Assembly: GCA_025558095.1 (NCBI GenBank) | Contig: JAIVFI010000005.1 | Span: 310,001 to 374,000, forward strand | DNA: 64,000 bases | Source: Hyaloraphidium curvatum | Taxonomy: Eukaryota; Monoblepharomycota; Hyaloraphidiomycetes; Hyaloraphidiales; Hyaloraphidiaceae | Direction: 5' to 3' | Shown here: in pieces, positions 19,613-29,835 of the stretch | Layout: every line of letters starts with the position of its first letter | Numbering within the stretch: the stretch's first letter is position 1 | Made by a program: the position numbers and the translations under genes | Notes under the pieces: model-generated | What the model was told of the DNA's origin: nothing | What the model saw: only the letters and a program-made list of their open reading frames with translations | Databases searched by the model: none

Positions 19613-22600
19613 ATGGAGCGCGTCGGGAGCGACGTTCAGCACCGCGATGGTGGGCCGACCATCGGTTTGACGACCAGTTCCGAGCCTGCCCCGGATTTTT
19701 CCGTGGCGCGGGACCGGACGGAATCGGAGATTACACTCGTAAACAAGGTCGCGGAAACGGGGACCCTCGGCGCCCTAGGAACGAGGTCCGGCGGGGTGGC
19801 ACTGCTCGATGAACCAGCCAAGGAGCTTGAAAACGAGCTGCATTTGATTCCCGGTGACCAGGTGGTCGGCAAGGACGAGTCTGGTGCCCTGCATCACACG
19901 TACGCCAATCCGTCGGGCATCGAGGACCAGAATCACACCAACGCCAGTCCGTCGGGCTTCGAAGACCTGGAATTCGGTGGCGGCCGCGAGAAGAAGCGTT
20001 CCGAGGAGATCCTCGTGCGTTCCATTCGGGCCAACAAACCTCTCGTTTCGATTCCCGGCGTTCCGGAAGCTCGCGACGAAACTGGCCGGCCTCTGCCCGT
20101 TCCCGCGTTTCCTTCGAGCATTCGCCCTTGCGTCGATGGCCAGCACACCAAGGTTGGTGGTTTTGCTGTCGTGCGCCGCACGTAACCGGAGAGTTCAACC
20201 AGGCTTCACGCGATCTGAGCCTCCGCGCCGGCTCGGCTTCCATTTCCAAGATCGGCGCGAACGAGTACATTTTCTTTGCGGCGGTATTTGGGCTGTCTGC
20301 GGCAGGCTGGATCGTGGGGCTATTTGGCGGCAGCTTCATCTGGCTGGCGGCCGCGGCCGCGATCGGGGCGATCTACATCCGCAACGTTCGCCTGGAGGAC
20401 CAGCGGAAACTGGATTGGGAACGCCACCGGGCCGAAGGATCGTTTTCGCTGGGAAGGAACCTCGAGACGGCGGAGTGGCTCAAGTTGGTCTCGCGCGAAT
20501 AACTCGTGGATGTGATCGTCATCCTGACCGCCTGCGCAGCTTCTTCGTCGCGCAGATCTGGAATATCATGAACTCGGACCTCTTTGCGTCGCTAACCGAC
20601 ATGATTGAGGACCAGGCTAATTTGTTGGCGAAGGACATGCTCAAGGTTCGCTGCTCCGCCGTTGACCAACTCGTTTGATCGTCATTCGGGCTGCAGGGAT
20701 TCGTCTACAATATTGCGTGCCGCGACTTTGAGCTCGGACCGCATCCACCGCGGATCACGTCGATTCAGGTTTTCCCGCAGGCGAGCGGGGAAGACTCGAT
20801 CGTGGGTGACGCCTTCCAATGTGTGCCCGTAGTAACATTCCCATCCGCAGCTCATGGACATCTCCATGTCCATGGAGGCGCCTCCGCAGCTGACGAACCC
20901 CAACGACCAGAGCCGTCTTGGCATGCACTTGGTTCTCAGCATGGACTTGGGCGAGAAGAATGCCCTCGGCGGCGTCACGGTGCCGACGCTGGTTGAGATT
21001 TCGCAGATCGAGGTCAAAATGCGGCTCCAGATCACCCTTTCGAGCGTGCCTCCGTTTGCCAAGGAAGCGCGAATTAGCCTTCTCGCCGAGCCCGTGATTG
21101 GACTCAGCATCAAGCCCCTGAAGCTGGTCAATCTCATGAACTTGCCGCTGCTTCCCTCGTTCGTCTTGGCCTCCATCACGAGCGCGATCAACGAGCTCGC
21201 TCTCGCACCCAAGGTCCTTCGCATCGATTTGGAGACCCTGCTCACGGGCCAGGAGGTCAGCTCCGACACTCGATCGCTCGGCATCGTCAAGGTCATCATC
21301 CACGAGGCGATCGGTTTTCGGAAAGCCGATGCGTTCACGGAGAGCGATCCGTACGTCATGATCTCCGTCGAGAGCTTTTCCCGGCCGGTCGCTCGCACTC
21401 GAGTCGTCTCGGACAACCCGAGGCCGGTGTGGCACGACTCCCACTACATCCTCGTGAGCGACGACCACGTGCGGGCGGATTCCAAGGTCACGCTCTCGGT
21501 GCGGGGCTCCAAGACTGCTCCCGTTACGTTTGCTGATTGATTTTTCAAGGTTTGGGATTGGGACAGCGAGAAACCCGACGATCTGCTAGGAACGGCCGAG
21601 TTCTCCGGTGAGCGGATGCGAAGGCTGCCATCATCAGTGCTCTGCTAAGACCCGTGCCACAGTCCGCGACCTCATCGATGTGGACGGGCCGTTCTTCCAG
21701 GGCTGGAAGGCTCTCAAAGGATTGGGATCGGGCAACGAGGACCAAGGCTGGATCCGGTGCGAGATCGGCTTCTACCCCAAAACTAAACGGGAGGAGATAC
21801 CGGTGACCGAGACGGGGGAGTTTGCGGACGAGCTGAGGAAGAGGGAGAAGAAGAGCGAGACTCGGCACAGTGCAGGGATCCTCGGCATTCTCGTCCACCA
21901 GGGGAGCGAGCTCGCCGTGAGGAAGAAGGATGCAATCCACGACTACGTGAGCGCCTACGCCAAGGTGTGTGGGCGCTCGTCGGTGCAATTGGCAATCTCT
22001 CAACGTCGCCATAGATCTTCATCAACGACGTGCCCACCTTCAGGGTGCGTGGCCTCGGTCGATGCTGAGAAGACTTGCTGACATGAAAGCTCGATCCAGA
22101 CGAGGACTAAATCGCACAATCCGGCGCCTTATTGGAATATCTCCATCGAAAGGCCCGTCATGGACTTGGAAAAGGCCGTCATACGGATCGTCGTGAAAGG
22201 TGATCGGATTCGCAGCATTGTTCGTCAGCGTATCCTGACAGTGCGATCCTGGTTTAGACGAAAGGCCCAGGGAATGGGACCCCGTGATCGGAGTCGTTGT
22301 CGTCAAGCTGGGGGAGATCCTGGACCTGGCGCGCGGGAAGCGGACCGATACGCGGTGGTGGAACGTCGACGGCGGCATCGGGTAGGCGCGACCGGATCCT
22401 CTGTCCATAAGCAGCTCTTGACCTTGCATATGCAGGTTCGGCAAGCTCCGGATCTCCTTCGTGTTTCGCACGGTGCAGTTGGTTGAGACGCCCAACCTGT
22501 CCGGCTTCGACGGTAGGTCCATTCGCTGCCGAGGCCAGCCTCCCTTCCTCAACCTCTCTTCCAGTCGGAACAATCGTGCTCGGCCGCTTCCGAGCCCGAA

Positions 22601-23677
22601 ACCTCGACAAGCTCTGCCAGCCCTCACACAAACCCAGCCCCTACGTCGACGTGCGCCTCTCGCTCGCCGCCGACACCGAGTGGACCAGGAAGACGACCCC
22701 GGTGCTTCGCCACGACGCCAACCCCACCTGGCCCGAAGAAGCCGTGCTCCCGTTCCGCACGCTGCACCGAACCCAGGCCGTCCTGCAGATCTCGGTGCAC
22801 GACCATTCGAGGGGCAAGCTGCTCCCCGGTTCAGGGGCTAGGGTTTTGGGGTCGGCGAGCTTCTATGCGCAAGATCTGATCGACGGGCGCGCTGAGTGGT
22901 TCAGGATCCCGCTGGTGGCCGAGGCGGGCAAGAGCAGGACGGACCCGCTGTACAGGCACCTGCCGGTCAGGGTGCCGCACCTGCAGCGCATCGGCGGTGT
23001 TGACCGAAAGGAGAGGGCGGAGGAGCCGATGCGGGATCTCGAAGAAGAGGAGAGGGAGAGGGGGGAGAAGGAGGCGCAGCTCACGATCGCGCGCTCGGAC
23101 GGACCGCTGATGCCGCTGGTGGTGCTTGCCGCCTGCTCGGGCCCCGAGCAGAGCGAGATGCGTTCCGAGGAGGTGCGCAAGGCGGAGAAGCTCTCGGGAG
23201 GCTGGTTCGGCGACGTGTCGCCTACCTCGTTCCCGGACGAAGATGACGACGGCACGCCGTGCATCATCTTCAAGGCCAACTTCCGGCCGGGGCTATCGTG
23301 GGTCGAGACGATCAGGAACGGCGAGGAGTACGAGATCGGCGTGGTGCAGGAGCAACTGCCCGAGTTCCTGGAGCAGGAGCAGGCGCAGGCGCAGAAGAAA
23401 AAGGGCAAGAGGTCCTTCTTCGGCGGCGGCGGAAGCCAGATCCGCACGGGCGAGACGGCGCAGCGCGCCCGGGACGTGGGTCGATCGTCCGGAGTTGAGT
23501 GCGACTCACTGTTCACTGGTATCACCGCAGGACAAGATGCTCCCCGGGAACCACTTGACGCGCAGCCTCGCGTGGTCGCTCGGGTTGGGCGGCGAGGCGG
23601 CTTCCCGCCTCTCCAAGTCGCTCTGGGTGGCACGCAAGGAGAGGCACCTCCCCGATCTGCCGATCGAGAACGAGTGA
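19613..23677 (+). CDS. Extended synaptotagmin / tricalbin-like protein
   Basis: Thirteen exons. Introns: 20153-20193, 20484-20539, 20646-20696, 20802-20850, 21499-21549, 21608-21662, 21965-22013 (approximate), 22045-22099, 22200-22257, 22382-22435, 22513-22564, 23476-23530. A disordered N-terminus of about 180 residues leads to a two-helix membrane hairpin (FFAAVFGLSAAGWIVGLFGG, FIWLAAAAAIGAI). The SMP lipid-transfer domain follows (ETAEWLNFFVAQIW, GPHPPRITSIQVFP, MDISMSMEAPPQLT). Then come C2 domains: IVKVIIHEAIGFRKADAF with FTESDPYVMI, a second with WNISIERPV and WDPVIGVVVVKLGEIL, and a third with IVLGRFRARNLDKL. Family members tether ER to plasma membrane and move lipids, often under calcium control. 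Intron placement was chosen to keep these blocks in frame. Confidence 0.88.
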
Positions 23678-23875
23678 GGGTGGTGCAGATGCGCACGTAG
23701 CTTGGTAGAACTTGGCATCATTTTCGGCAGCAGAGAGCTTTTAGACGTGGTGATACAGATCGTGGTTTGCATCGTTAGTGCCGCCTAGGGCACGGCCGGC
23801 AGGGGATCCTGCTTCCCGTACCGCCGAATTCATTGCTCGCCATTACAAAGAGTCAGAGACTAATTCTCAAGGCAA

Positions 23876-24682
23876 CTACCGTTGCACTTCGTTCCGGACC
23901 TTCTTCCTCCACTCGCAATGGTCCAGACTCGCCGTGATCGGCCCCGGGCGGGCGTTCCACGCCGCAAGGATGCTGGCCGCCGCATCGCTGCCGAGCTTGG
24001 GGAGCTCGCCGAAGTAGTGCGGTTGGATGTCGTAGATGTCCGGCTTGAGCAGCACGCCGGCCGCCTCGGCAGCGCCGCCCTCCCCGAGGCCCCAGTGCTC
24101 GGGGTAGATCTGCGCGAGCTCCGGGTACTCGTAGATGAACCAGCCCGCCTTCATGCGGATCCACTCCTTGCCGTTGCAGTCGATCTTGCCGGAATTCGAC
24201 GTCGTGCACCACTGCTTCTGGGGCCACTCAGGCAGGATCTCGCCGCAGCCGCCCTTGCAGAGCGGAAGAATCCCGTCCATTCCGAAAGCCCTGGCCGCCG
24301 GACGAACGGTTCCGAAGCGTGCGTAGTGCTCGCCGTTGCAGCAAAAGGGAAAACGGCTGCCTGCCTTGGGTCTGCGGGGAGGGTCAGCTTGCATGCATCC
24401 GCGAACGAGCCGGCAAACCCACCTGTGCATCGTCAGGCACCACTGGCACGGACGTTTGCCCTCTTCGGTGCCGACGATGTATGCTTCCGAGTTGAGGAAC
24501 GTCAGCTGCGTGTAGTAGTCCGACGCGGGGCTCTTGGCCGAGAGGAAGTCGAGGCGCACGGGACTGGTTCGCGCCGGCGACGTCAGCATTCGTTTGCGCC
24601 GCGGCACGGCGCATACCCGCCGCATGAATATCGGGGTAAAGTCCGCCATGCCGGCCGTGGCTGCTGGGCACGCTGCCGCCAT
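23876..24682 (-). CDS. Cys/Trp-rich protein of unknown function
   Basis: About 269 codons if the ATG at 24682 (MAAACPAATAGMADF) is used; the frame stays open upstream to 24895, so a 5' exon is possible. The middle and end are rich in Cys and Trp: CQWCLTMHR, RFPFCCNGEHYARFGT, PLCKGGCGEILPEWPQKQWC and GWFIYEYPELAQIYPEHWGL. A 51-nt GTGGGT...CCGCAG segment at 24372-24422 is in frame and looks like an intron. The Cys-rich pattern suggests disulfides or metal binding. No signal peptide is obvious at this start. I do not recognise the family. Confidence 0.55.
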   Translation of the reverse strand: MAAACPAATAGMADFTPIFMRRVCAVPRRKRMLTSPARTSPVRLDFLSAKSPASDYYTQLTFLNSEAYIVGTEEGKRPCQWCLTMHRWVCRLVRGCMQADPPRRPKAGSRFPFCCNGEHYARFGTVRPAARAFGMDGILPLCKGGCGEILPEWPQKQWCTTSNSGKIDCNGKEWIRMKAGWFIYEYPELAQIYPEHWGLGEGGAAEAAGVLLKPDIYDIQPHYFGELPKLGSDAAASILAAWNARPGPITASLDHCEWRKKVRNEVQR

Positions 24683-25572
24683 CTTTCGTTCGATGTACTG
24701 TATTTTGCCACATTGAAGCAACATTTTGCAGAACGCAGCGCCACAGCCGCAATCACCCGGGCCGATGTCGGAGGGAAAGACGGCGTCAGTAGTGCGCACG
24801 CGCAGCCGTAGCCACTTACCCTGGCGGATAGGGAGCAAGGTCCAAGATCCTCGGAGCAAGTCCCGTCCAGGTATATCTAGATGCTGGTCATGCATCGGTG
24901 AAGATTGTAGATCGGCGCGGCCTCAGGCAGTAGCATTAGAGCATCCGCTTGTGCCTCCACTATGACGTTATGATCAATGGTGTGGAGAGCACAACTTGAA
25001 AGGCACGGTCATGCTAGCGGCCGAGTCCGCGCGTCGACTGATGATAGAGGCGTAATCAGTCGGATGTGACGGCATGACGCGTTGCGAGGACTGACATAGA
25101 AGATTCTTCTCAGCTTGAAGGCAGCCTGGATGAGAAGCGAGGTCGAGAGGAGACGGACGATAAGAGAAGCCCGCGCCCTCGCGGCCGCACCGGGCATCTC
25201 CCGAACCTCGTCGGTGAGCACGAGGACTGGGTGCTGTCATAGAGGTGGCCTCGCGTATGGTCAGCAGCACGCTGTGACGAGCGCGGATGACGGGGAGCGT
25301 CGAATCCGGCGGGCGAGAAGGTCAAAGCCCGAGTCAATGGGCGTCCGGCGTGCGTCCGCAGCCCCCGCTCACCGAGACAACGCCCTCGACGGCGAGAGCG
25401 CGCTAAAGACGAAGCTTCTTGCGTTTCCTTTTGGCTCTCATCGCCTGGTCTTGCGGGAGGCAGGGTTCAAGTGATGAACGAGCGCACTGTCACCGTTCGT
25501 GGAGGCCGCCGCGGACAAAAAAACATGGACAGAATGAAGAGCGCCAACATCAATCACGGACCAATCGGCTCC
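24683..25572. other. Non-coding stretch 3' of the Fanzor gene; candidate guide-RNA region
   Basis: Nearly 900 bp without a convincing gene, except for a possible 5' exon of the Cys-rich gene near its left edge. The part from about 24990 to 25572 lies directly downstream of the minus-strand Fanzor stop codon (25573-25575). In characterised Fanzor and TnpB elements the guide (omega) RNA overlaps the 3' end of the nuclease gene and runs into the flank. I see GC-rich segments that could fold (25180-25330) but cannot prove a structured RNA or an element end. Confidence 0.3.
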
Positions 25573-28500
25573 TCAGATCAAGATGTACACGTATTCACGG
25601 AGAAGAGATAAAGCCTCACGCACCCGAGCCGTGACTACCTTTCCCTGGCATTCCTCCAGCATCCGCGCGAACTCGTCAGCTGTCCTGGCGCAGGGTGCGA
25701 TCGCGCTCCGCCTGATGATATCGGTCAGGTTCTCCGAGTCGGTTATGCTGGCTCTGGCGCCTGCGATGTTGGCGAGGAGAACTCCTGCCGGTCCCCGTGC
25801 AGCCTCGATCGCGGCTCTCGCCTCAGCCAGCGAGTCCTCCAAAGTTTCCGATTGCGATGCCTCCGCGAGGCTTTCTGCCAGCTTTTTCAGTGCTCCGAGG
25901 GCAGGCATGAGATGAGGGTTCTCGATACCCGTGATGAAGTAGGCGGGAGGGCGGGAATAGGGGGCGGGGCGCTCGCCTTGAAAGAGGACGGAGAAAGCTA
26001 TGTCCACGTGCACTTGCCCCGACAGCTCATCACGGTGGAAGAACAACTGGCAGTTTGGGCAGTATGAAGTGCGGATCGTGGGGTGGTCAACAAAGCCGCG
26101 ACACCTCGGGCAACGTTGGCTGCTGAGGTACTCGTCCACACGGACGATGATGTATCCAAGGGCGCGTAACTGGAACGCGAGGTCATCAGCGGTGGCATGA
26201 ATAAGATCGAGACCGATCTCGCCTTTTTCACCACGTGGAGAAAGAGGCCGCGGTGCCCGGAAGTGCCAGCCGCAAAGGAGTCAAACTCCGAGCCCACTGC
26301 AACGATGTGCCTCCCGACCTCCTCGCCAGTCAGCTTGACCGAACTGTTCTTGCCGAACTGCCTTGTAATCTGCTCCACAACTTGGTCGGCAAGGGACTGC
26401 TTGGATGCCTCGCGAGAGGCCTCGAGGAGCGCCACCTTGCCGTCGCGGTAACGAGATTCATAAGCCACACGGTCCGCCTCTGTAAAGTCCGAGATCGCCG
26501 TCGCAATGTCCTGCAGCTGAACGTCCTCGGACAAACCACCCCGAAGCAGAGCTTCCCGCTTTGCGAGCGCCTCCTGCGCCGCAAGGAGCTCGGAAGAAAA
26601 CTCGTCTGAATCCAACCGCTGGACTGCCATGCGCCGCTGGAACCGCCGCGCGGGCTCCTGCATGTGCGACCCCTTGACGAGAAGCTGCACGATATCGCCC
26701 GAGAGGGAATGCCAGAAAACTCCAGCTAGCCAGAAGCGCGTACCGACGTCAAGCCCCAGCACATGGAGTCCCGATTTCAGCAAGGCATCGACCAGCTTCT
26801 GATCGACCGGCGGGCTCTTGCGCTGCCCCGCTGCCCGTTCGTGAGCTGCAGCCGCACCAGATGCAAACTTTGGCGGCGGATCTAGGCCGTGCTTCCGATA
26901 GGCAACCTCGCGGGTCATGTACGCGACGCTGTCCTGTCCAAGCTGCGCTCGGTTCTTCGCAATGTCGATCTCGGCCGCAAGGCACACATCCCCCACTTCT
27001 GGGATTGCCAGCTCGGCTTCCCAGCCTTCCTTAGTGAGCTTTGGCAATCGAGCATCAGTGAAGTGAGGGTGGATGACGAACCCATCCGAATCGAAGCCCC
27101 CCGTAAGCTTCTTGAGCTCATGCCACGATCCGCCGCGAAGGTATCGTGGGTCAACCAGGAGATGCCGGAGCAGCTCGCCTGGCACAAGCCGCCAAACGAG
27201 CGCCAGATCCAGCTCGAGTCCGTCAACCCCTTTTGCGGTACGCTCGGCTATAAACCTCCTCGTGGATTCCGCGGCAACCCGTTCCTGCCATACAGCGGTG
27301 CCTTTCAGCGCCCCAACCAGGACGCCAGCTTCATCCACCAGTAGGGGGTACGCCGGCAGTGCCAGGGCAAGCATCTCCTCTGACAAGAGTACGCTCTTGG
27401 GAATGGCGTTCGATGGAAATGGAACAATGGCGAAGCGCGAGCGGCCGGGATTCCCAGCCTGCATTGCCCAGATGTTAGCGAACCGCTCCGGGACGGACAG
27501 GGAGTCGTCGGCAGCGATCCCCGCCGCGCGGTCCCGGTCAGCCTGGCGGGAAAAGCTAGATGCCATCATATACAGCCTGCCATTCCAGTGCGAGGAAAAG
27601 TCGCGCTCTGTGTGAGCCGCGGCAGCTTCCCGGAGGCGCGCGAGAAGCTCGAATCGTGTCGTACCCGGGATACCCGACCCGAGCACAGCGCCGAGGTCCG
27701 TGGAGAAAGCGGGTGGTATGAGTTCCGGCTGAGCTTCCAAGCTGTCGTAAGCCTCCTTGATCGCGAGGTAGTCGTCCTCCTTATGAAACGAGAGCATGGC
27801 CGGGTTAAGAAGTCCTGTCTCTTGCTTAAGGGGAAGCCTATGCGAGACTAGCGACGCAAGGCTCTGCCAAAAGCGCAATCCACGGTTGCCTGTGGCGTGG
27901 CTATCCAGGAAGAAAGGATCCAAGCGCCGGCGCACATCTGCTGCCGACAGGCCTTCGCGTTGGGCGAATCCGAGAGCGTAAAGAGCAAACCAGGAGGCGC
28001 GGGCTCGCAGTTCACGAACGTACTGGACGAGCCTCCTGACGAGGTCCATCTTGTCCCCGACGACCCGTGCCACAGTGTTCTTCATCACTTCTTCTTGATC
28101 CGCATCGGATGACCTCCAGATTGGCCTCCATTGACCGCGAACTGACTCTTGGTCGATGCACAAGGCTGACATGGAGGCCCTGGTGGAGTTTGCTTCCACT
28201 AAACCGACGCAGACGGTAAGCTCCCGAAACCTCCGCTGCCGAGCCCTTTTTTCCACTATCCCTGGGAGAAACTCTCTTTCGTCCTTCTCCCTCTCCGGGG
28301 CATCTGGATCATCCCATCGCGATTTCGCAGTCGCCCTGCTGTCGAACGTAACTGCACTGATTTTGCGCTTTCTCGTTTGCGCCGGCACGGAGGGCGCTGG
28401 AGTAATGTCCGTGGAATGAACACCCTGCAGAAACGCCTTGGCGACGACGTCCGGCGCCAAGGGCTTCCACGAGACGAGGCGCTCGCGCGCAAACTTGGAA

Positions 28501-29750
28501 GGAACGGGGTCGAAGGGGCGCTTCTGCGCCACGGTGTACTCAGGCTCAGTTGGTGCCGACCTGTCCACAACCAGTGTATCGGCGAGTGAAGCCAAATGCA
28601 CGGGACCTGCGACTGCGGCGCATCAGAAGGATCAACCAAATGGGACGGAAGCTCACCATCGAGAGGAGTGGACCCGTGGAAGAGCATCGTCGAGACCGCG
28701 TTCTGCATCTGCTGTAGCCACGGCCAAGAGACAGCGTCCGCCTTGTCGCCGAGGATGGCGGTGCTGGCTACAACGAGGAGATCCACGATTACCGGCACAT
28801 CTTCTGACTCGACGCCGCGGCCGACGATGCTCTCGATCTCGGCGAAAGCCCCGGAGCGCCACGCCTCGAAGGCCTTGCGGACGGTGAAATTGGCACCGTT
28901 TGGGCGCGTAATCGTTACCAAGAAACGCGAGTAGAATACGCAACATGTCCGGTGTAATATCCAGACGCGCTAGAATGTCCCTCGCGGAGTAGACGAGCGC
29001 TTGGAGCGCCCCCGGTTCAGAGGGCATGGATTCCGCGGCAAGCAGGTCCGCAAAAGGCAATGCGACCTCGTCCTTGACCACGCGCACGAGAAAAGGCACA
29101 ACATGGGCGAGGTAGTCGGAGTCCGTGCTAATGATCGCACTGCCTTCTTCAATAGCCCGCCGAGCCAGCTCCGGATCGGATTCCGCGTTTGCAAACAGAA
29201 GTTCGGCTCCAAGAGCACCGAGACAGTCCCGCAGCAGGGCGCCGTCGGTCGCGACGTTATACCTCCAAGATGCGAGCTCCTTTTCTAGCGCCAGCAGCCG
29301 GATCTCCCCGGACTGCTGCCGGCCGACCTTTGCCAGGTTCTCGGCGTTCCGATTGAAAGCCGCGACCTTCTTGAAGTCCTTTCCGGCCTTTGCATCACGC
29401 GCGTCCTGCGTGGGCTTCTTCTCCAAGCTCCGCTTCCCATCGAAGGCAAAGACGAGGATAGCGAGCGCAGCGTGACGCTCGTCGTCGCGGACCCCGAGCT
29501 TCTTCAGCATCCTTCCCAAGAGCTTGCCGGAGAGATCGTTTCTCTCCGCGTGGCTGGCACGATAGGCTTCCGCGCAGAACTCCCAGATTTCCATGTAGAA
29601 CACGGCGAGTGCGTCGACGACAACCTTCTTGTCGCTCGGGGTCTGGCCCTGCTTCCGCAGGTCCACGACCGCGGCAAATGCTCCATTTCTATAGAGTTTC
29701 GAGGGAGAAATTTCATTCTGCAGCCCTTTGAAGCTGCCGGCGATGCCCAT
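25573..29750 (-). CDS. XPG/FEN1-type nuclease fused to Fanzor1 RNA-guided nuclease
   Basis: The N-terminal part (from ATG 29750, MGIAGSFKGLQNEI) is an XPG/FEN1 nuclease. Its acidic residues are in VVVDALAVFY (29613), VFAFDGK (29439), NAESDPELA, STDSDYLAHV and LLAFLGNDY. The C-terminal part is Fanzor1. RuvC-I is LHVLGLDVGTRFWLAGV (Asp at 26748). RuvC-II is HIVAVGSEF at about 26290. The alternative Glu is in VRVDEYLSSQRCPRC (26131). A second Cys pair, SYCPNCQLFF, leads to the HRD Asp at 26029. The target-associated block LTGGFDSDGFVIHPHF is also present. A 44-nt intron (28618-28661, GTGAGC...CCGCAG) joins the halves. Another short intron (about 44-62 nt, within 26173-26240) is needed before the zinc finger. 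One +1 frame break remains at 28893-28910. The Fanzor half has no ATG before about 28170, so it probably cannot be a separate gene. Expected length is about 1,350 residues. Confidence 0.8.
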
Positions 29751-29835
29751 GACGACCAAAAGAGGTGGCCAGCGCGGTGATGGAACCAGGATACTTATGA
29801 GACGAGAATCCGACGCGACACAATACGGCAGAACC
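29751..29835. promoter_or_regulatory. Shared promoter gap between XPG-Fanzor1 and the HTH gene
   Basis: Only 85 bp separate the two divergent start codons, so both 5' leaders and core promoters must lie here or overlap coding DNA. It is mildly AT-richer than the flanks (ATACTTATGA). No TATA box or inverted repeat is clear. A DNA-binding protein encoded on one side makes auto-regulation of the pair a fair guess. Confidence 0.35.

Noticed and set aside
25455-25500. Possible tRNA T-arm (GGTTCAAGT)
   Set aside because: No paired stem surrounds it and no anticodon or D arm is present at the right distance.
25573-28601. Bacterial TnpB contamination
   Set aside because: The zinc-finger spacing and the surrounding motifs are those of eukaryotic Fanzor1. 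Introns are needed within the gene, and the flanking genes are eukaryotic.
28655-28890. XPG frame continuing as an Arg-rich C-terminus
   Set aside because: The alternative frame has balanced composition (KAFEAWRSGAFAEIESIV) and leads through a canonical intron into Fanzor1. The Arg-rich version looks like a shadow frame.
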